Shown: positions 18,144 through 28,019 of the stretch, piece after piece | Position numbering within the stretch: position 1 is the stretch's first letter | Layout: every line of letters starts with the position of its first letter | Assembly: GCA_025559845.1 (NCBI GenBank) | Contig: CP048469.1 | Span: forward strand, 1,054,001-1,118,000 | From: Agrobacterium tumefaciens | GTDB taxonomy: Bacteria; Pseudomonadota; Alphaproteobacteria; Rhizobiales; Rhizobiaceae | Reading direction: 5' to 3' | Length of the DNA stretch: 64,000 bases | Made by a program: the position numbers and the translations under genes | The notes under the pieces: generated by a model | What the model was told of the DNA's origin: nothing | The model's database searches: none | The model's input: the letters and a program-made list of their open reading frames with translations, nothing else

Positions 18144-18650
18144 TCAGTTCGAGGCGCGCTCAATTTTCATTTCACCGAGTTCATCGATGAGGATCGTCCA
18201 GCTTTCCGATTCCTTGGCCATCGGATCGGTCTTGAGGTAGACCGTTACGAACAGTCCCGGCGCGGTGGGTGCACCGTTGGAACTTTCGGGTCGAATATCC
18301 GTCACGTAAGACTTCATCTGGTTGAATTCTTCCAGCTCGACCGTTTCGACGAGGTGCGGGCCATTGGCCGTGAAGGCAATGCGCTGCAGATAGATCTTGG
18401 CGGTTCCGTCGCCCTGTCGCAGCGCAATCACCTTATAGTAGCCGCGTGTCGGCGCGCTCGGCGGTGTTCTCTGGGCGTCAGCGCCGTTCTGCGCAGGGGC
18501 TGCAGGCGGGTTGGCGTCTTCCCAGAGACCGCTGCTCGTCACGAAGATCGTGGAAACCGGCAGCGCATCGATCTCCTGCGTCTGCGCAGGCGCGCAAAGC
18601 GTGCTGGCGGCCAGAAACAATGTGGCAAGGAGCGTCAATTTCGGGTGCAT
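18144..18650 (-). CDS. exported protein of unknown function
   Basis: 168 residues, not recognised. A signal peptide is clear (MHPKLTLLATLFLAASTLCA, likely cleavage after CAPAQA/T region), followed by a short Pro/Ala-rich linker and a beta-rich domain ending WTILIDELGEMKIER. The start at 18650 is chosen to give a proper signal peptide; the open frame upstream overlaps nadK. It begins 11 bases after the nadK stop and is likely co-transcribed with it. Composition and codon use match the neighbours. Periplasmic location is predicted; no function can be given. Confidence 0.75.
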   Translation of the reverse strand: MHPKLTLLATLFLAASTLCAPAQTQEIDALPVSTIFVTSSGLWEDANPPAAPAQNGADAQRTPPSAPTRGYYKVIALRQGDGTAKIYLQRIAFTANGPHLVETVELEEFNQMKSYVTDIRPESSNGAPTAPGLFVTVYLKTDPMAKESESWTILIDELGEMKIERASN

Positions 18651-18661
18651 GCGGGTCTTCG

Positions 18662-19435
18662 TCAGTTGGTGAATTGCTCGGCAAGAATGCGGTCGGACCA
18701 TGAACGATCCGGGTCGGATAAAATCCGTGCTGTCCTGTCCTGCGATTGGGCGATCCTGACATGGGTTACGGATTTGACTTCCGTATGGTCCGCAACGGCA
18801 TTGACGGGGCGCTTGTCGCGTTCGAGAACATGAATGTCGACCGTCACCTTATTCGGTAAAAGCGCACCGCGCCAGCGGCGTGGGCGGAAAGCGCTGACAG
18901 GCGTGAGCGCCAGAAGCGGCGATTCCAGCGGCAGGATCGGTCCATGCGCGGAAAAATTATAGGCGGTGGAGCCGGCCGGTGTCGCCACCATCATGCCGTC
19001 GCAGATCAGCTCTTCCAGCCGCACCTTGCCATCCACCTCGACGCGCAGCTTGGCGGCCTGGTGGGACTGGCGAAAAAGGCTCACTTCGTTCATCGCAAGC
19101 GCGGTAAACTCGTCGCCGTCGGAATCCGTGGTGGTCATGCGCAGCGGATGAAAATCATTGCCGGTTGCCACGGCAATGCGTTCGCGCAATCCCTCGATCT
19201 TGTAGTCGTTCATCAGGAAGCCGACAGAACCACGGTTCATGCCATAGACACGTTTTCCCGAGTTCATGGTTTCGTTCAGCACCTGCAGCATGAAGCCGTC
19301 GCCGCCGAGAGCCACGACGACTTCGGCCTCTTCAAACGGCATATTGCCATAAAGTGCCGTCAGCTCCTCGAGCGCGGCCTCGGCGTCCTCGGTTTTCGCA
19401 GCGACAAAGGACAATGAAGAGCTAGGACGCGACAT
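18662..19435 (-). CDS. nadK: NAD kinase
   Basis: 257 residues, typical of alphaproteobacterial NadK. The enzyme phosphorylates NAD to NADP with ATP or polyphosphate. The diagnostic GGDGF loop is at residues 44-48 (VVVALGGDGFMLQ), followed by GMNRGSVGFLMND, MNEVSLFR and the NAD-binding CDGMMVATPAGSTAYNFSAHGPI. Start ATG 19435 has AGGAAAG just upstream; the frame is open to 19729 but that part overlaps the divergent intergenic region and lacks similarity. Followed by an exported unknown. Confidence 0.96.
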   Translation of the reverse strand: MSRPSSSLSFVAAKTEDAEAALEELTALYGNMPFEEAEVVVALGGDGFMLQVLNETMNSGKRVYGMNRGSVGFLMNDYKIEGLRERIAVATGNDFHPLRMTTTDSDGDEFTALAMNEVSLFRQSHQAAKLRVEVDGKVRLEELICDGMMVATPAGSTAYNFSAHGPILPLESPLLALTPVSAFRPRRWRGALLPNKVTVDIHVLERDKRPVNAVADHTEVKSVTHVRIAQSQDRTARILSDPDRSWSDRILAEQFTN

Positions 19436-19766
19436 TCGCTTTCCTTGACAATGTCGCGGGACAGAGATGACACGCGAAAATGTGGGTAACTTGTTGAGGC
19501 AACTCGCAATCTTCCGGTCTGCAGGCGAATCGTCGACGAAAATCCGCCGATCCTTCGCAGGTATATTTTCCTTGGTACATGAAGAGCTTATGTCGCGACA
19601 AGCTATTTTGACCGAGATCGGTTCTGCGAGGGTCTCTGCACCAGATCCGGTCCACAGCTTGTTGTTTTTACCTGCGCGCCGAGGGTTGCGATGCGCTTTC
19701 GTCTGGGGCAGGTTGCTCGACACCAACATGCGCCGACATGAATTGACGTCTGGCAGGAGGCAAAGC
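19436..19766. other. divergent intergenic region nadK / PhzF gene
   Basis: 331 bases. A TTGACA lies at 19446-19451 and a TGTCGCGACA palindrome at 19590-19599; both are plausible but unsupported promoter or operator elements. An N-terminal extension of the PhzF frame (from 19467) covers much of it, but it has no similarity to the family and precedes a strong ribosome site, so I treat it as noncoding. Confidence 0.45.
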
Positions 19767-20681
19767 GTGGTTCTGAACTACTCAATCTATGATGTCTTTA
19801 CCGAAACAAAGATGGCCGGAAATCCTCTGGCTGTCATGTATGGCGGCGAAAGTCTCGACGATGCGACCATGCAGGCCATTGCCAGGGAAATGAACCTGTC
19901 CGAAACGGTATTCGTCAATCCGTCGTCCAATCCGGCCCATGCCGCATCGCTGCGCATCTTCACGCCGTTTGGCGAGTTGCCCTTTGCCGGGCATCCGACA
20001 GTCGGATCGGCGGTGGCAATTGCCGAGCGCCAGCATGCGGCCGGCGGTGATCTCGACATGGTCAGCGTGCTGGAGGAAAAGGTCGGACCGGTCCGCTGCG
20101 CGGTGAAAATCCGTGAGGGTGCGGCAAGTTTCGCCGAATTCGACCTGCCGCGCAAATCTTCGCGCGTCGACCTGCCGCTCGACAACACCAGGCTTGCCGA
20201 CGCGCTCGGCGTCAGCGAAGGTCATATCGGCTTCGAAAACCACGTGCCCTCGGTCTGGACCGCTGGTGTGGCTTTCCTGCTGGTGCCGCTGCACAATCTG
20301 GCTGCCGTACAGGAAATGGAGTTCGACGCCAGCCTGTGGCTCAGAACAGCCCCGCTGGTCGAAGGACGCCTTGCTGCGGCGTTCATTTATTGTCGCGGTG
20401 GCATCAACCACGCCGCAAAGTTTCATGCCCGCATGTTCTCGCCGGAAATGGGCATTCCTGAAGACCCGGCAACGGGCTCTGCCGTGGCGGCAATGTCCGG
20501 CGCCATTCATTATTTCGATGGCCTGTCCGACGGCCAGTATCCGCTGCTGATAGAGCAGGGTGTGGAAATGGGCCGCCCGTCGCACATCCATCTGCGCATG
20601 GACATCAAGGACGGCGAAGTTGCCCGCGCCCGCATCGGCGGCAATGCTGTCCGCGTGGCATCGGGTGTGTTCGAACTCTGA
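19767..20681 (+). CDS. PhzF family isomerase/epimerase
   Basis: 304-residue protein of the PhzF/diaminopimelate-epimerase-like fold, two halves each with a central helix. Signatures: YDVFTETKMAGNPLAVM near the N terminus, MNLSETVFVNPSS containing the conserved catalytic Glu, FTPFGELPFAGHPTVGSA, and the second-half PEDPATGSAVAAMSGA. Family members isomerise small metabolites, as PhzF does in phenazine synthesis, but most are orphan enzymes. GTG at 19767 is the start because AGGAGG (19755-19760) lies 6 bases upstream. No phenazine genes are nearby, so a housekeeping role is more likely. Confidence 0.88.
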   Translation: MVLNYSIYDVFTETKMAGNPLAVMYGGESLDDATMQAIAREMNLSETVFVNPSSNPAHAASLRIFTPFGELPFAGHPTVGSAVAIAERQHAAGGDLDMVSVLEEKVGPVRCAVKIREGAASFAEFDLPRKSSRVDLPLDNTRLADALGVSEGHIGFENHVPSVWTAGVAFLLVPLHNLAAVQEMEFDASLWLRTAPLVEGRLAAAFIYCRGGINHAAKFHARMFSPEMGIPEDPATGSAVAAMSGAIHYFDGLSDGQYPLLIEQGVEMGRPSHIHLRMDIKDGEVARARIGGNAVRVASGVFEL

Positions 20682-20738
20682 CGCAGAAGGGCCGGACAGC
20701 ACACGCCGTCCTGCCAGATCCATTCCTAGCCCCAAAAG

Positions 20739-20767
20739 AAAACCCCGGTCTTTCGACCGGGGTTTTT
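20739..20767. terminator. bidirectional intrinsic terminator between the PhzF gene and gpr
   Basis: GAAAACCCCGGTC, loop TTTC, GACCGGGGTTTTT. Strong GC stem with A and T tracts, serving both convergent genes. Confidence 0.92.
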
Positions 20768-20789
20768 ATTTGTCCAGCGTAGCGTCGGA

Positions 20790-23700
20790 TCAGTTGAACC
20801 GACCCGCCGCATGCGCAAGCATCGTATAGACCTTGCCGGTATCCGAGGTGAGGTAGGACTGCGTTACGGTGCGGTCGCGATCCGTGCGGGCCACGTCGGC
20901 CAGCAGCTTCTCGAAATCGGCGATGTAACGGTCAACCGCGGTGCGGAATTCCTGCTCGCGATCATACTTGCGCTTGATCTCGTCAAACGTCTGCTGGCCC
21001 TTCAGCGTGTAGAGACGACGCGTGAACACGTCGCGCTCACCGCGCTGGTAGCGGCGCCACAGTTCGACCGAGGCATCGTGATCGATGGCGCGGGCGATAT
21101 CGACGGAAAGAGAGTTCAGCGATTCCACCATATGACGCGGGTTGCGGGTGTCAGCAGCGCGGGTCGGCTGTTCTGCAGCAGCGCGCGGTGCGGCTGCGGC
21201 AGGCGCTTCCTGACCGTCACGCGATGCGCCACGCAGCAGATCGCTGATCCAGCCACCACCTTCTTCACGACGTCCTGCCGGTGCAGGCGCAACGGGCTGG
21301 CGGTTTTCGATCGGCAGGTTGCCACGCAGGGCAGGCGCCGCTGCGGCTGGCTGCTGTGCGACACGCTGCTGAACCGGGGCAGGTGCCGGAGCGACCGGGG
21401 CCGGTGCTGGAGCGGGGGCCGCTGGCTGCTGACGCGCTTCAACGCGACGTTCGACAGGCTGCGTTGCTGCAATCGCACGGGCAACAGGTTCGGACACTTC
21501 CATCTGCTGCGTCGAGCGACCGACGAGCTGCGAAATGTCCTGCAGCGCCTTGATCTGTTCGGAGACGGCGCGACGCATGGCGGCTGCGCTTTCCTTGGCC
21601 TCTTCGGGCAGATCGAAGGCACCACGCTTCAGTTCGGCGCGGGTCGAGTCGAGTTCGCGGCGAATATCGTGGCTGGAGCGGCGGATTTCGTCCGTGGCAC
21701 CGGCGAAGCGGGCAACGGCCTCTTCCACGGCCTGACGCAGCGTATCACGCATATTGGCGGCTGCGGCATTCGACTTTTCGGAGGCGCTGCCTAGCAGGGT
21801 GTCGACTTCCGAGAGCGACGATTCCACGCCACCGCGCAGGCGGTTGACCAGCTCGTCGGAGTATTTCTGCGCATCGGCCAGCGTGCTCTCGATCGAGCGG
21901 GTGGCATCCTGACCGGCGGAGAGCAGGGCGCCCCGCATGGTCTGTGCAGCCGAACGGGCCCGCTGTTCGGTTTCGTCCAGCGAGCGGCCGATATCGGAGA
22001 ACGAGGACTGCAGATTGTCACGCAGGTTGCCTGCAACATTCTGCGAGCGTTCTTCGGCGGCGGTAAGTGTGTCTTCCACCACGCTGACAACACCGCGCAT
22101 GGAGTTTTCGATTTCTTCCGAGCGCTTGAGCAGGCCGACCGAGAGGCTGCGCAGGGCATCCTGACGTTCTTCCAGCGTACCGACGAGGCTCGACTGTGCC
22201 GCGTTCAGCAGTTCGGATGCCTGGCTCAGAACCTTGGAGTGTTCTTCGAAACGTCCAACGATACCGGCGACCTGTGCCAGCGTCTGACCGGAAATGTTCG
22301 ACAGACGGTCGATCTTTCCTTCCAGCAGACGGCTGGAGCTGGACACCATATCGGCGGCCTGGGAAGCAGCTTCCGAGAAATGCGTCGCGGTCGAATTCAG
22401 AGCCTGATCTGCGGCGCTGAATTCCTGAGCGGCGCGTTCGACGGCGGAGTTGAACTTCGCTGCCGACTGCTCGACGATTTCCGCCATGCCGTTGTGCGTC
22501 TGAGACAGCATGTCCGTGCTCTGGCGGGTGGCGGCAACCAGCTTGTTGGCGGCATCGCTGCCGACACGGCCATACTTGTCGATACCCTGTTCCACGGCGT
22601 CGGCCATGGCGGTGTGGGTTTCGGACAGCATGTCGGTGCTCTGACGCGTTGCTGCGACGAGCTTGCTGGCTGCTTCGTTACCGGCAGTGGCGTAGTCGCT
22701 GATGGCCTGTTCGACCATGCCGACCATGCCGCTGTTGCTCTGCGTCAGAAGATCGGCGCTCTGCTGTGCGGCGGAGACGATCTTTTCGGCGGCTTCGCGA
22801 CCGATGGTGGCGTATTCGTCCACAACCGGCTTGGCCTTTTCTTCAATGAGGCGCGACAGTTCGGCAGACCGGCTGGCCAGCATCGAGTTGAGTTCGCGGG
22901 TGCGGTTGTCGAGTGCGGAGCGGATGGATTCGCCGCGTGCATCGAGAGCCGATTCCACATTGGTGAGCGTTTCGGAAATCACGCCAACCTGCGAGCGTAC
23001 GACAGCTTCCGCCTCGGCCACCTTGTTGACAATGATGTTGCCGGCTTCCGAGAAGGTCTGGGCAACGGCGGCAGCCTGGCCCGAAAGGCGGGTCTGCGCA
23101 TCCGAGATGCGGTTGACGATCTCGCCGGAGCGCTCTTCGATGGCCTTGGTGAAGGCCTCGTTCTGCGCCTGAACCTGCTCGACATAGTCGGAACCGGTCT
23201 TGGCCAGCAGTGCGGTGGAGCGTGTGGCTTCTTCGCCAATGCTTTCGGTGGCAGAGATAACAGCGCCGCGCAGGCTGAGCGCCAGATCGGTAGCCTTGCC
23301 TTCGATGGTACGGTTGACGTTTTCGAGACCGATCGTCAGCGCCCGGTCCATGGTACCAAGGCGTTCATCGATCTTGGCCGAACCGCTGTCGAAGGTTTCC
23401 GCCAGACGGCTGGTGCGGCTTTCGAAGGTATCGGCAACGCGTGCCGACTGCTCGTCGAGCAGGCCGGTGATGCGCTGTGCCGCGTCTTCGCTGCTGCGGG
23501 CAAAGGCTGCGGTCTTGTCATCAAGCGTTTCGGCGAAACGACGGCTCGCATCGTCGATGGCAGTGTTGACATTGCCGAGGTCGCCATGAACGCGCTCCTG
23601 CAGCGTGTCGAGGCTGACCTCGATGCGCGTGCCGGTCTCGTCCAGACGGTTGGTGATGTTGCCGAGCGAGGTTTCGATGCGGGTGGAAAGCTGGTCGGTC

Positions 23701-26700
23701 GCACCGCCGATTTCACGCGCGGCGTCGCTGATCTTGCCTGCAATGGCGCCAGCACCGTTGCGAAGGCGCTCTTCGAGGCTTGCAGCGCTTCCGTCGATGG
23801 CTTTCTGCAGATTGTCCTGCTGCGTTTCGAGCGAGAGTTCGAGCATGCTGGCGCTGGAAGCGACCGTCGTGCCGATCATCATGGCCTGTTCGGAGAGCAG
23901 GTCGCTCATCTGCGTCGACGCGGAATTCAGCGTCGCGGCAATATCGGCATGGCGCTGGTCGAGGGTGGTGGCGATATCGGCCTGCGACTGCGACAGGCTC
24001 GTCTCCAGGCGCGAAACGCCTTCTTCAACGGTCTGCGAGAAGCGGCTGCTGCCACCTTCAACGGCGGTTTCGATGCGGTGGGCTGCACCGGCAACGCTGT
24101 CTTCGATCAGGCCGCTGTTGCGTTCCAGCGTGCCGGCAATGCGCTCGGCCTGCGAACCCAGCATGGTTTCAAGACGTTCGTGACCGCCGGCGAGGGCGTT
24201 CTCAAGCGTGAAGGCGGTTGCCTCCAGACGCTGGCCTACACCGGAAGCCGCCAGCGAAAGCGAAGCGGACTTGGCATCGAGAGTTTCGGCGATGCGCTCT
24301 TCCGCACCCGAAATTGCCATGTCGAGCGCCATGGAGCGGCTGTCCAGCACGTCTGCGATGCGCTCTTCGGCATTCGAGACGATGCCGCTGAGTGCTGCGG
24401 TGCGGCTGTCGAGTGCCGAGGCAATACGGTCTTCGACACCGGAGACGACGTTGTTGAGGGCGGCGGTACGGCCTTCGATGACGTCGGCAATCTTTTCCTC
24501 GACGCCGGAGAATGTCATGTCGAGCGCCATGGAACGGCTGTCGAGCACATCGGCGATGCGCTCTTCGGCATTCGAAACGATACCGCTGAGTGCTGCGGTG
24601 CGGCTGTCGAGTGCCGATGCGATCCGATCTTCAACGCCGGAAACGACGTTGTTAAGGGCAGCGGTGCGACCTTCGATGACGTCGGCAATTTTTTCCTCGA
24701 CGCCCGAGAAGGTCATGTCGAGGGCCATGGTGCGGCTGTCGAGAGTTCCGGCGATGCGCTCTTCGGCATTCGAGACGACGCCGCTGAGGGCTGCGGTGCG
24801 GCTGTCGAGTGCCGATGCGATACGGTCTTCGACACCGGAGACGACGTCGTTGAGAGCAGCGGTACGGCCTTCAATGACATTGGCGATCTTGTCTTCGACA
24901 CCCGAGAAGGTCATGTCGAGCGCCATTGCGCGGCTGTCGAGCACATCGGTGATGCGCTCTTCCGCACCCGATACGATGTTCCGGAGCGATGCCGTGCGGC
25001 TGTCGAGTGCCTCGGTGATCTTTTCCTCAGCACCGGAGAAGGCCATGTCGAGGGCCATGGAACGGCTGTCGAGCACATCGGTGATACGCTCTTCCGCGCC
25101 CGAAACGATGGTCTGCAGCGATGCCGTGCGGCTGTCGAGTGCTTCGGTAATCTTCTCTTCGGCACCCGAGAAAGCCATGTCGATGGCCATGGAACGGCTG
25201 TCGAGCACATCGGCGATGCGTTCTTCAGCGCCCGAGACGACCGAGGTAAGGGCTGCCGTGCGGCTGTCGAGTGCTTCGGTAATCTTTTCTTCGGCGCCCG
25301 AGAAAGCCATGTCGATGGCCATGGTGCGGCTGTCGAGCACATCGGCGATGCGTTCTTCAGCGCCCGAGACAACCGAGGTGAGGGCTGCCGTGCGGCTATC
25401 GAGCGCGTCGGCAATCTTGCCTTCGGCGCCTTCAACGATACCCGCCAGCGCAGAGGTGCGGTTATCGAGGGTTTCCGACAGACGTTCTTCGACATTCGCA
25501 AAGGTCATGTCGAGCGACAGCGTACGGCTGTCCATCGTGTCTGCAATGCGCTCTTCGACGCCGGAGATCGCGCTGGAGAGTGCCGCGGTGCGGCCGTCGA
25601 GCGTATCGGCGATACGGTTTTCCGCACCCGAAACAACTTCGTTGAGGGCTGCCGTGCGGCTTTCCAGCGTGTCGGCGATGCGGTCTTCGATGCCGGTAAC
25701 AGCGCCGGTGATGGCGGCTGCGCGGGTTTCGAGCGTTTCGGTTAGGCGACGTTCAACGTCGGCAACCACGTTGTTGATGGCTGCAGCTCTTTCGTCGAGC
25801 AGCGCGGCCAGATGTTCGGCCGTACCGGAAACGGAGCTGGTGATGGCCTGCGAACGGCTGGCAAGCGCCTCATCGAAACGGTTCTGGCTGGCAGAAAGCG
25901 CGCCAAACAGGGCATTGCTGCGCTCTGCAAGCACGCTGTCGATCTTTTCATGCGTATCGGCAAATGCGCCGGTGATTTCGGCGGTGCGACGGCCAAGAGC
26001 ATCACTGAAGGCGCGGGTGCGATCGTCAAGCGCGCTTTCGAGCATTTCCTGGCCGGTTCCGAGTGCCGTCGCCAGTGCCAGCGACTGATCGGTCATTGTC
26101 GAGCCAAGGCGCTCGATGCTGCCGTTCAGCATGGTGTCGAAGGCTTCCGAGCCGCCTGCAACGGTTTCGTTGATGCGAGCCAGGCTCTCCATCAGCTTGC
26201 TGTCGAGGCTGCCGGCACGCTGGTCGAAGGCGCTTGCAAATTCGGCAACACGCTCGTCGAAGGCGGAGTTGACCAGGCCGACGGTCGCCTGCAGACGTTC
26301 TTCAAACAGACCCGAACGCAGATCGAGATCCATGATCGCGTCGTCGGCCGTGCTCTGCAGGTTCTGACGGAAGGACAGGCCCTTTTCTTCCAGCGTCGCG
26401 CTGAGCTTGTCGAGAACGGTGTCGAGCGAGCCGCCAATGATCTGTTGGCCGCGGTCGATATTGCGGTTCAGTTCCAGCGTGCGCGTTGACAGGGTGTCGT
26501 TGAGCTGACGGGTGCGCTCTTCAAGCGCGCTGTTCAGGCTTTCGGCACCGCTATCGAGGGTGGAAGCGTGGATTGCGAAGCGCTCCAGCAACATTTCACC
26601 GCGCTCGTCGAGCGTCGAGGAAAGATTGTGCAGGCGCATGTCGAATTCGTTGGAGAGCGCCGAGCCGGAGGTGTTCAGAGCCTGCAGCAGGTTTTCCGTC

Positions 26701-27677
26701 TTGGCGGCAATCAGGCTGCCCATGGCTTCGGTCGAAGCGCGCGATTTTTCGAGGAGTGCCGCCGAGCGCGTGTCGATCATCGAAGCGAAAGCCTCGCCGG
26801 TGGTGGCAAGGCGCATCGACAGCTCTTCGCCGACGATCGAAAGTTCTTCCTTGATCTGCTCCTGCGCGCCAACGATGGACGAGCGGATGCGTTCGGCGTG
26901 ATTGACGATGGCGTCACGTTCCGCCGTCAGTTCCTGCACGAGGCTGCGAACGCGCAATTCGTTGTCGGCGTAGCTGCGCTCAAGTGCGTTGACTTCGGAG
27001 TGGACGAGGGTTTCGAGTTCGGTGGCACGGGCAATGGTGCGCTCGATGCCATCATTCATGGCCGAAACTTCGCGGCGAACCGCCTGACCGACCGACATGA
27101 TGCGGTCGGAGGCAACGGTTTCTGGCTCTGCCAGACGCAGGGCGACTTCCGCCATGGAGCGTGCGGCATTGCGAAGGTCACGGGCGCGCGCCATCATGAT
27201 GGCGAAGGCGAAGAACAGCATGACCGGAACGATGATGCCGACAATGATCGCCATCAGGCCGGGGATAGCAGCGAGATCGGCAATCGATGCGATGTTCCAA
27301 AGCGCGTTGCCGTAGAACAGATGCGCAATGCCGAGGCCGCCGATCGCCCAGATGATGGACATGATCGCCGCGTTGCGCAGCGCACCACCAATCGAGCCGC
27401 CTTCCAGCGATTTCAAAATCATCGCCGGGCTGCGTTTGGAGCCGTCATTGGCCGCTTCCAGATTGGGGGATTTTGGCGCCTGTTCGGCCGCAGCGCGCGC
27501 CGGTTCGGGTGCGGAACGCTGCTGTCTGCTGGCTTCCTTCAATCTGGCCTCCGGCTGCTTCGGCGTTGTAGATTTTCGCTGCTCCGGCGTGTCTTCAAAG
27601 GCGCCGAGTTGCAGGGCGTCTTCCAACGCCTGAAATGCAGTCTCGTCGACGGAGTCGCTAATCTTGTTGTTCGCCAT
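20790..27677 (-). CDS. gpr: GROWTH POLE RING (GPR/RgsE) homologue, giant coiled-coil membrane protein
   Basis: 2,295 residues from ATG 27677 (MANNKISDSVDETAFQALED); the frame is open further upstream but without a ribosome site. Layout: a cytoplasmic Pro/Glu/Ala-rich segment to about residue 95; two membrane helices at about 103-122 and 138-163; then some 1,850 residues of amphipathic alpha-helix with apolipoprotein-like 22-residue periodicity (AL-DSRTAAL---V-GAEERIA); a Pro/Ala/Gln linker at about 2065-2130; and a conserved globular C terminus of about 120 residues. In Agrobacterium GPR forms a ring at the growth pole and is essential for polar growth; RgsE is the Sinorhizobium counterpart. 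Recognition rests on size, topology and repeats from memory. It is longer than the roughly 2,100 residues I recall for GPR, perhaps by repeat expansion. Confidence 0.88.
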   Translation of the reverse strand: MANNKISDSVDETAFQALEDALQLGAFEDTPEQRKSTTPKQPEARLKEASRQQRSAPEPARAAAEQAPKSPNLEAANDGSKRSPAMILKSLEGGSIGGALRNAAIMSIIWAIGGLGIAHLFYGNALWNIASIADLAAIPGLMAIIVGIIVPVMLFFAFAIMMARARDLRNAARSMAEVALRLAEPETVASDRIMSVGQAVRREVSAMNDGIERTIARATELETLVHSEVNALERSYADNELRVRSLVQELTAERDAIVNHAERIRSSIVGAQEQIKEELSIVGEELSMRLATTGEAFASMIDTRSAALLEKSRASTEAMGSLIAAKTENLLQALNTSGSALSNEFDMRLHNLSSTLDERGEMLLERFAIHASTLDSGAESLNSALEERTRQLNDTLSTRTLELNRNIDRGQQIIGGSLDTVLDKLSATLEEKGLSFRQNLQSTADDAIMDLDLRSGLFEERLQATVGLVNSAFDERVAEFASAFDQRAGSLDSKLMESLARINETVAGGSEAFDTMLNGSIERLGSTMTDQSLALATALGTGQEMLESALDDRTRAFSDALGRRTAEITGAFADTHEKIDSVLAERSNALFGALSASQNRFDEALASRSQAITSSVSGTAEHLAALLDERAAAINNVVADVERRLTETLETRAAAITGAVTGIEDRIADTLESRTAALNEVVSGAENRIADTLDGRTAALSSAISGVEERIADTMDSRTLSLDMTFANVEERLSETLDNRTSALAGIVEGAEGKIADALDSRTAALTSVVSGAEERIADVLDSRTMAIDMAFSGAEEKITEALDSRTAALTSVVSGAEERIADVLDSRSMAIDMAFSGAEEKITEALDSRTASLQTIVSGAEERITDVLDSRSMALDMAFSGAEEKITEALDSRTASLRNIVSGAEERITDVLDSRAMALDMTFSGVEDKIANVIEGRTAALNDVVSGVEDRIASALDSRTAALSGVVSNAEERIAGTLDSRTMALDMTFSGVEEKIADVIEGRTAALNNVVSGVEDRIASALDSRTAALSGIVSNAEERIADVLDSRSMALDMTFSGVEEKIADVIEGRTAALNNVVSGVEDRIASALDSRTAALSGIVSNAEERIADVLDSRSMALDMAISGAEERIAETLDAKSASLSLAASGVGQRLEATAFTLENALAGGHERLETMLGSQAERIAGTLERNSGLIEDSVAGAAHRIETAVEGGSSRFSQTVEEGVSRLETSLSQSQADIATTLDQRHADIAATLNSASTQMSDLLSEQAMMIGTTVASSASMLELSLETQQDNLQKAIDGSAASLEERLRNGAGAIAGKISDAAREIGGATDQLSTRIETSLGNITNRLDETGTRIEVSLDTLQERVHGDLGNVNTAIDDASRRFAETLDDKTAAFARSSEDAAQRITGLLDEQSARVADTFESRTSRLAETFDSGSAKIDERLGTMDRALTIGLENVNRTIEGKATDLALSLRGAVISATESIGEEATRSTALLAKTGSDYVEQVQAQNEAFTKAIEERSGEIVNRISDAQTRLSGQAAAVAQTFSEAGNIIVNKVAEAEAVVRSQVGVISETLTNVESALDARGESIRSALDNRTRELNSMLASRSAELSRLIEEKAKPVVDEYATIGREAAEKIVSAAQQSADLLTQSNSGMVGMVEQAISDYATAGNEAASKLVAATRQSTDMLSETHTAMADAVEQGIDKYGRVGSDAANKLVAATRQSTDMLSQTHNGMAEIVEQSAAKFNSAVERAAQEFSAADQALNSTATHFSEAASQAADMVSSSSRLLEGKIDRLSNISGQTLAQVAGIVGRFEEHSKVLSQASELLNAAQSSLVGTLEERQDALRSLSVGLLKRSEEIENSMRGVVSVVEDTLTAAEERSQNVAGNLRDNLQSSFSDIGRSLDETEQRARSAAQTMRGALLSAGQDATRSIESTLADAQKYSDELVNRLRGGVESSLSEVDTLLGSASEKSNAAAANMRDTLRQAVEEAVARFAGATDEIRRSSHDIRRELDSTRAELKRGAFDLPEEAKESAAAMRRAVSEQIKALQDISQLVGRSTQQMEVSEPVARAIAATQPVERRVEARQQPAAPAPAPAPVAPAPAPVQQRVAQQPAAAAPALRGNLPIENRQPVAPAPAGRREEGGGWISDLLRGASRDGQEAPAAAAPRAAAEQPTRAADTRNPRHMVESLNSLSVDIARAIDHDASVELWRRYQRGERDVFTRRLYTLKGQQTFDEIKRKYDREQEFRTAVDRYIADFEKLLADVARTDRDRTVTQSYLTSDTGKVYTMLAHAAGRFN
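24250..25760 (-). repeat. nested tandem repeats in gpr (66, 132 and 198 bp)
   Basis: The basic unit is 66 bp (22 residues, consensus like TAALSGVVSNAEERIADVLDSR). Units are grouped into higher-order copies: a 198-bp period is exact between anchors at 24361, 24559 and 24757, and a 132-bp period between anchors at 25039, 25171 and 25303. Neighbouring copies are nearly identical in DNA, so they are recently duplicated or kept similar by gene conversion. Boundaries are approximate. Confidence 0.9.
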
Positions 27678-27968
27678 GCGGTTACGCCTCGTTACACATA
27701 CGCCCGGCTTCATGCCGTAGAACCCGTTTGCCGCCCGCAAACGAATTGCCGCCATCTGCCAACGGAAAAGCCCTTGAGAAAGGGAATCGATTCCGCTCAT
27801 TACACATTTCCGGATGCTGGTGACCCAGCTTTCGGGCGAAATTACATCACTGTGCCGTAATAACAAAGCTTGAGCGAAAGCCTGGTCGGAACGGCAGTAC
27901 CGTAGTGACACATTTGCGTCTTCGAAACAATTAATGCGGATTTGCAGAGAGGGCGAAGTGTCGGCTTT

Positions 27969-27985
27969 TTAACAGTATTTAAACC
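27969..27985. promoter_or_regulatory. CtrA-box-like element
   Basis: TTAACAGTATTTAAACC: TTAA-N6-TTAA, one base short of the TTAA-N7-TTAA CtrA consensus. Lies in the gpr/Hpt divergent region. Weak on its own. Confidence 0.35.
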
Positions 27986-28019
27986 TCGGTCCCGCGCCGA
28001 ATGCCTTGTTTCATATAAG

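Noticed and set aside
19467..19766. 100-residue N-terminal extension of the PhzF protein
   Set aside because: The strong AGGAGG 6 bases before GTG 19767 and the PhzF family boundary favour the shorter form; the extension looks noncoding.
22239..25745. 1,168-codon plus-strand frame over the gpr repeats
   Set aside because: Its repeats are the reverse complement of the GPR helical repeats; the minus-strand protein has membrane helices, a proper C terminus and a family, this frame has none.
24250..25760. CRISPR-like periodic repeats
   Set aside because: Period of 66 bp without unique spacers, wholly inside a coding frame and translated as 22-residue helices.
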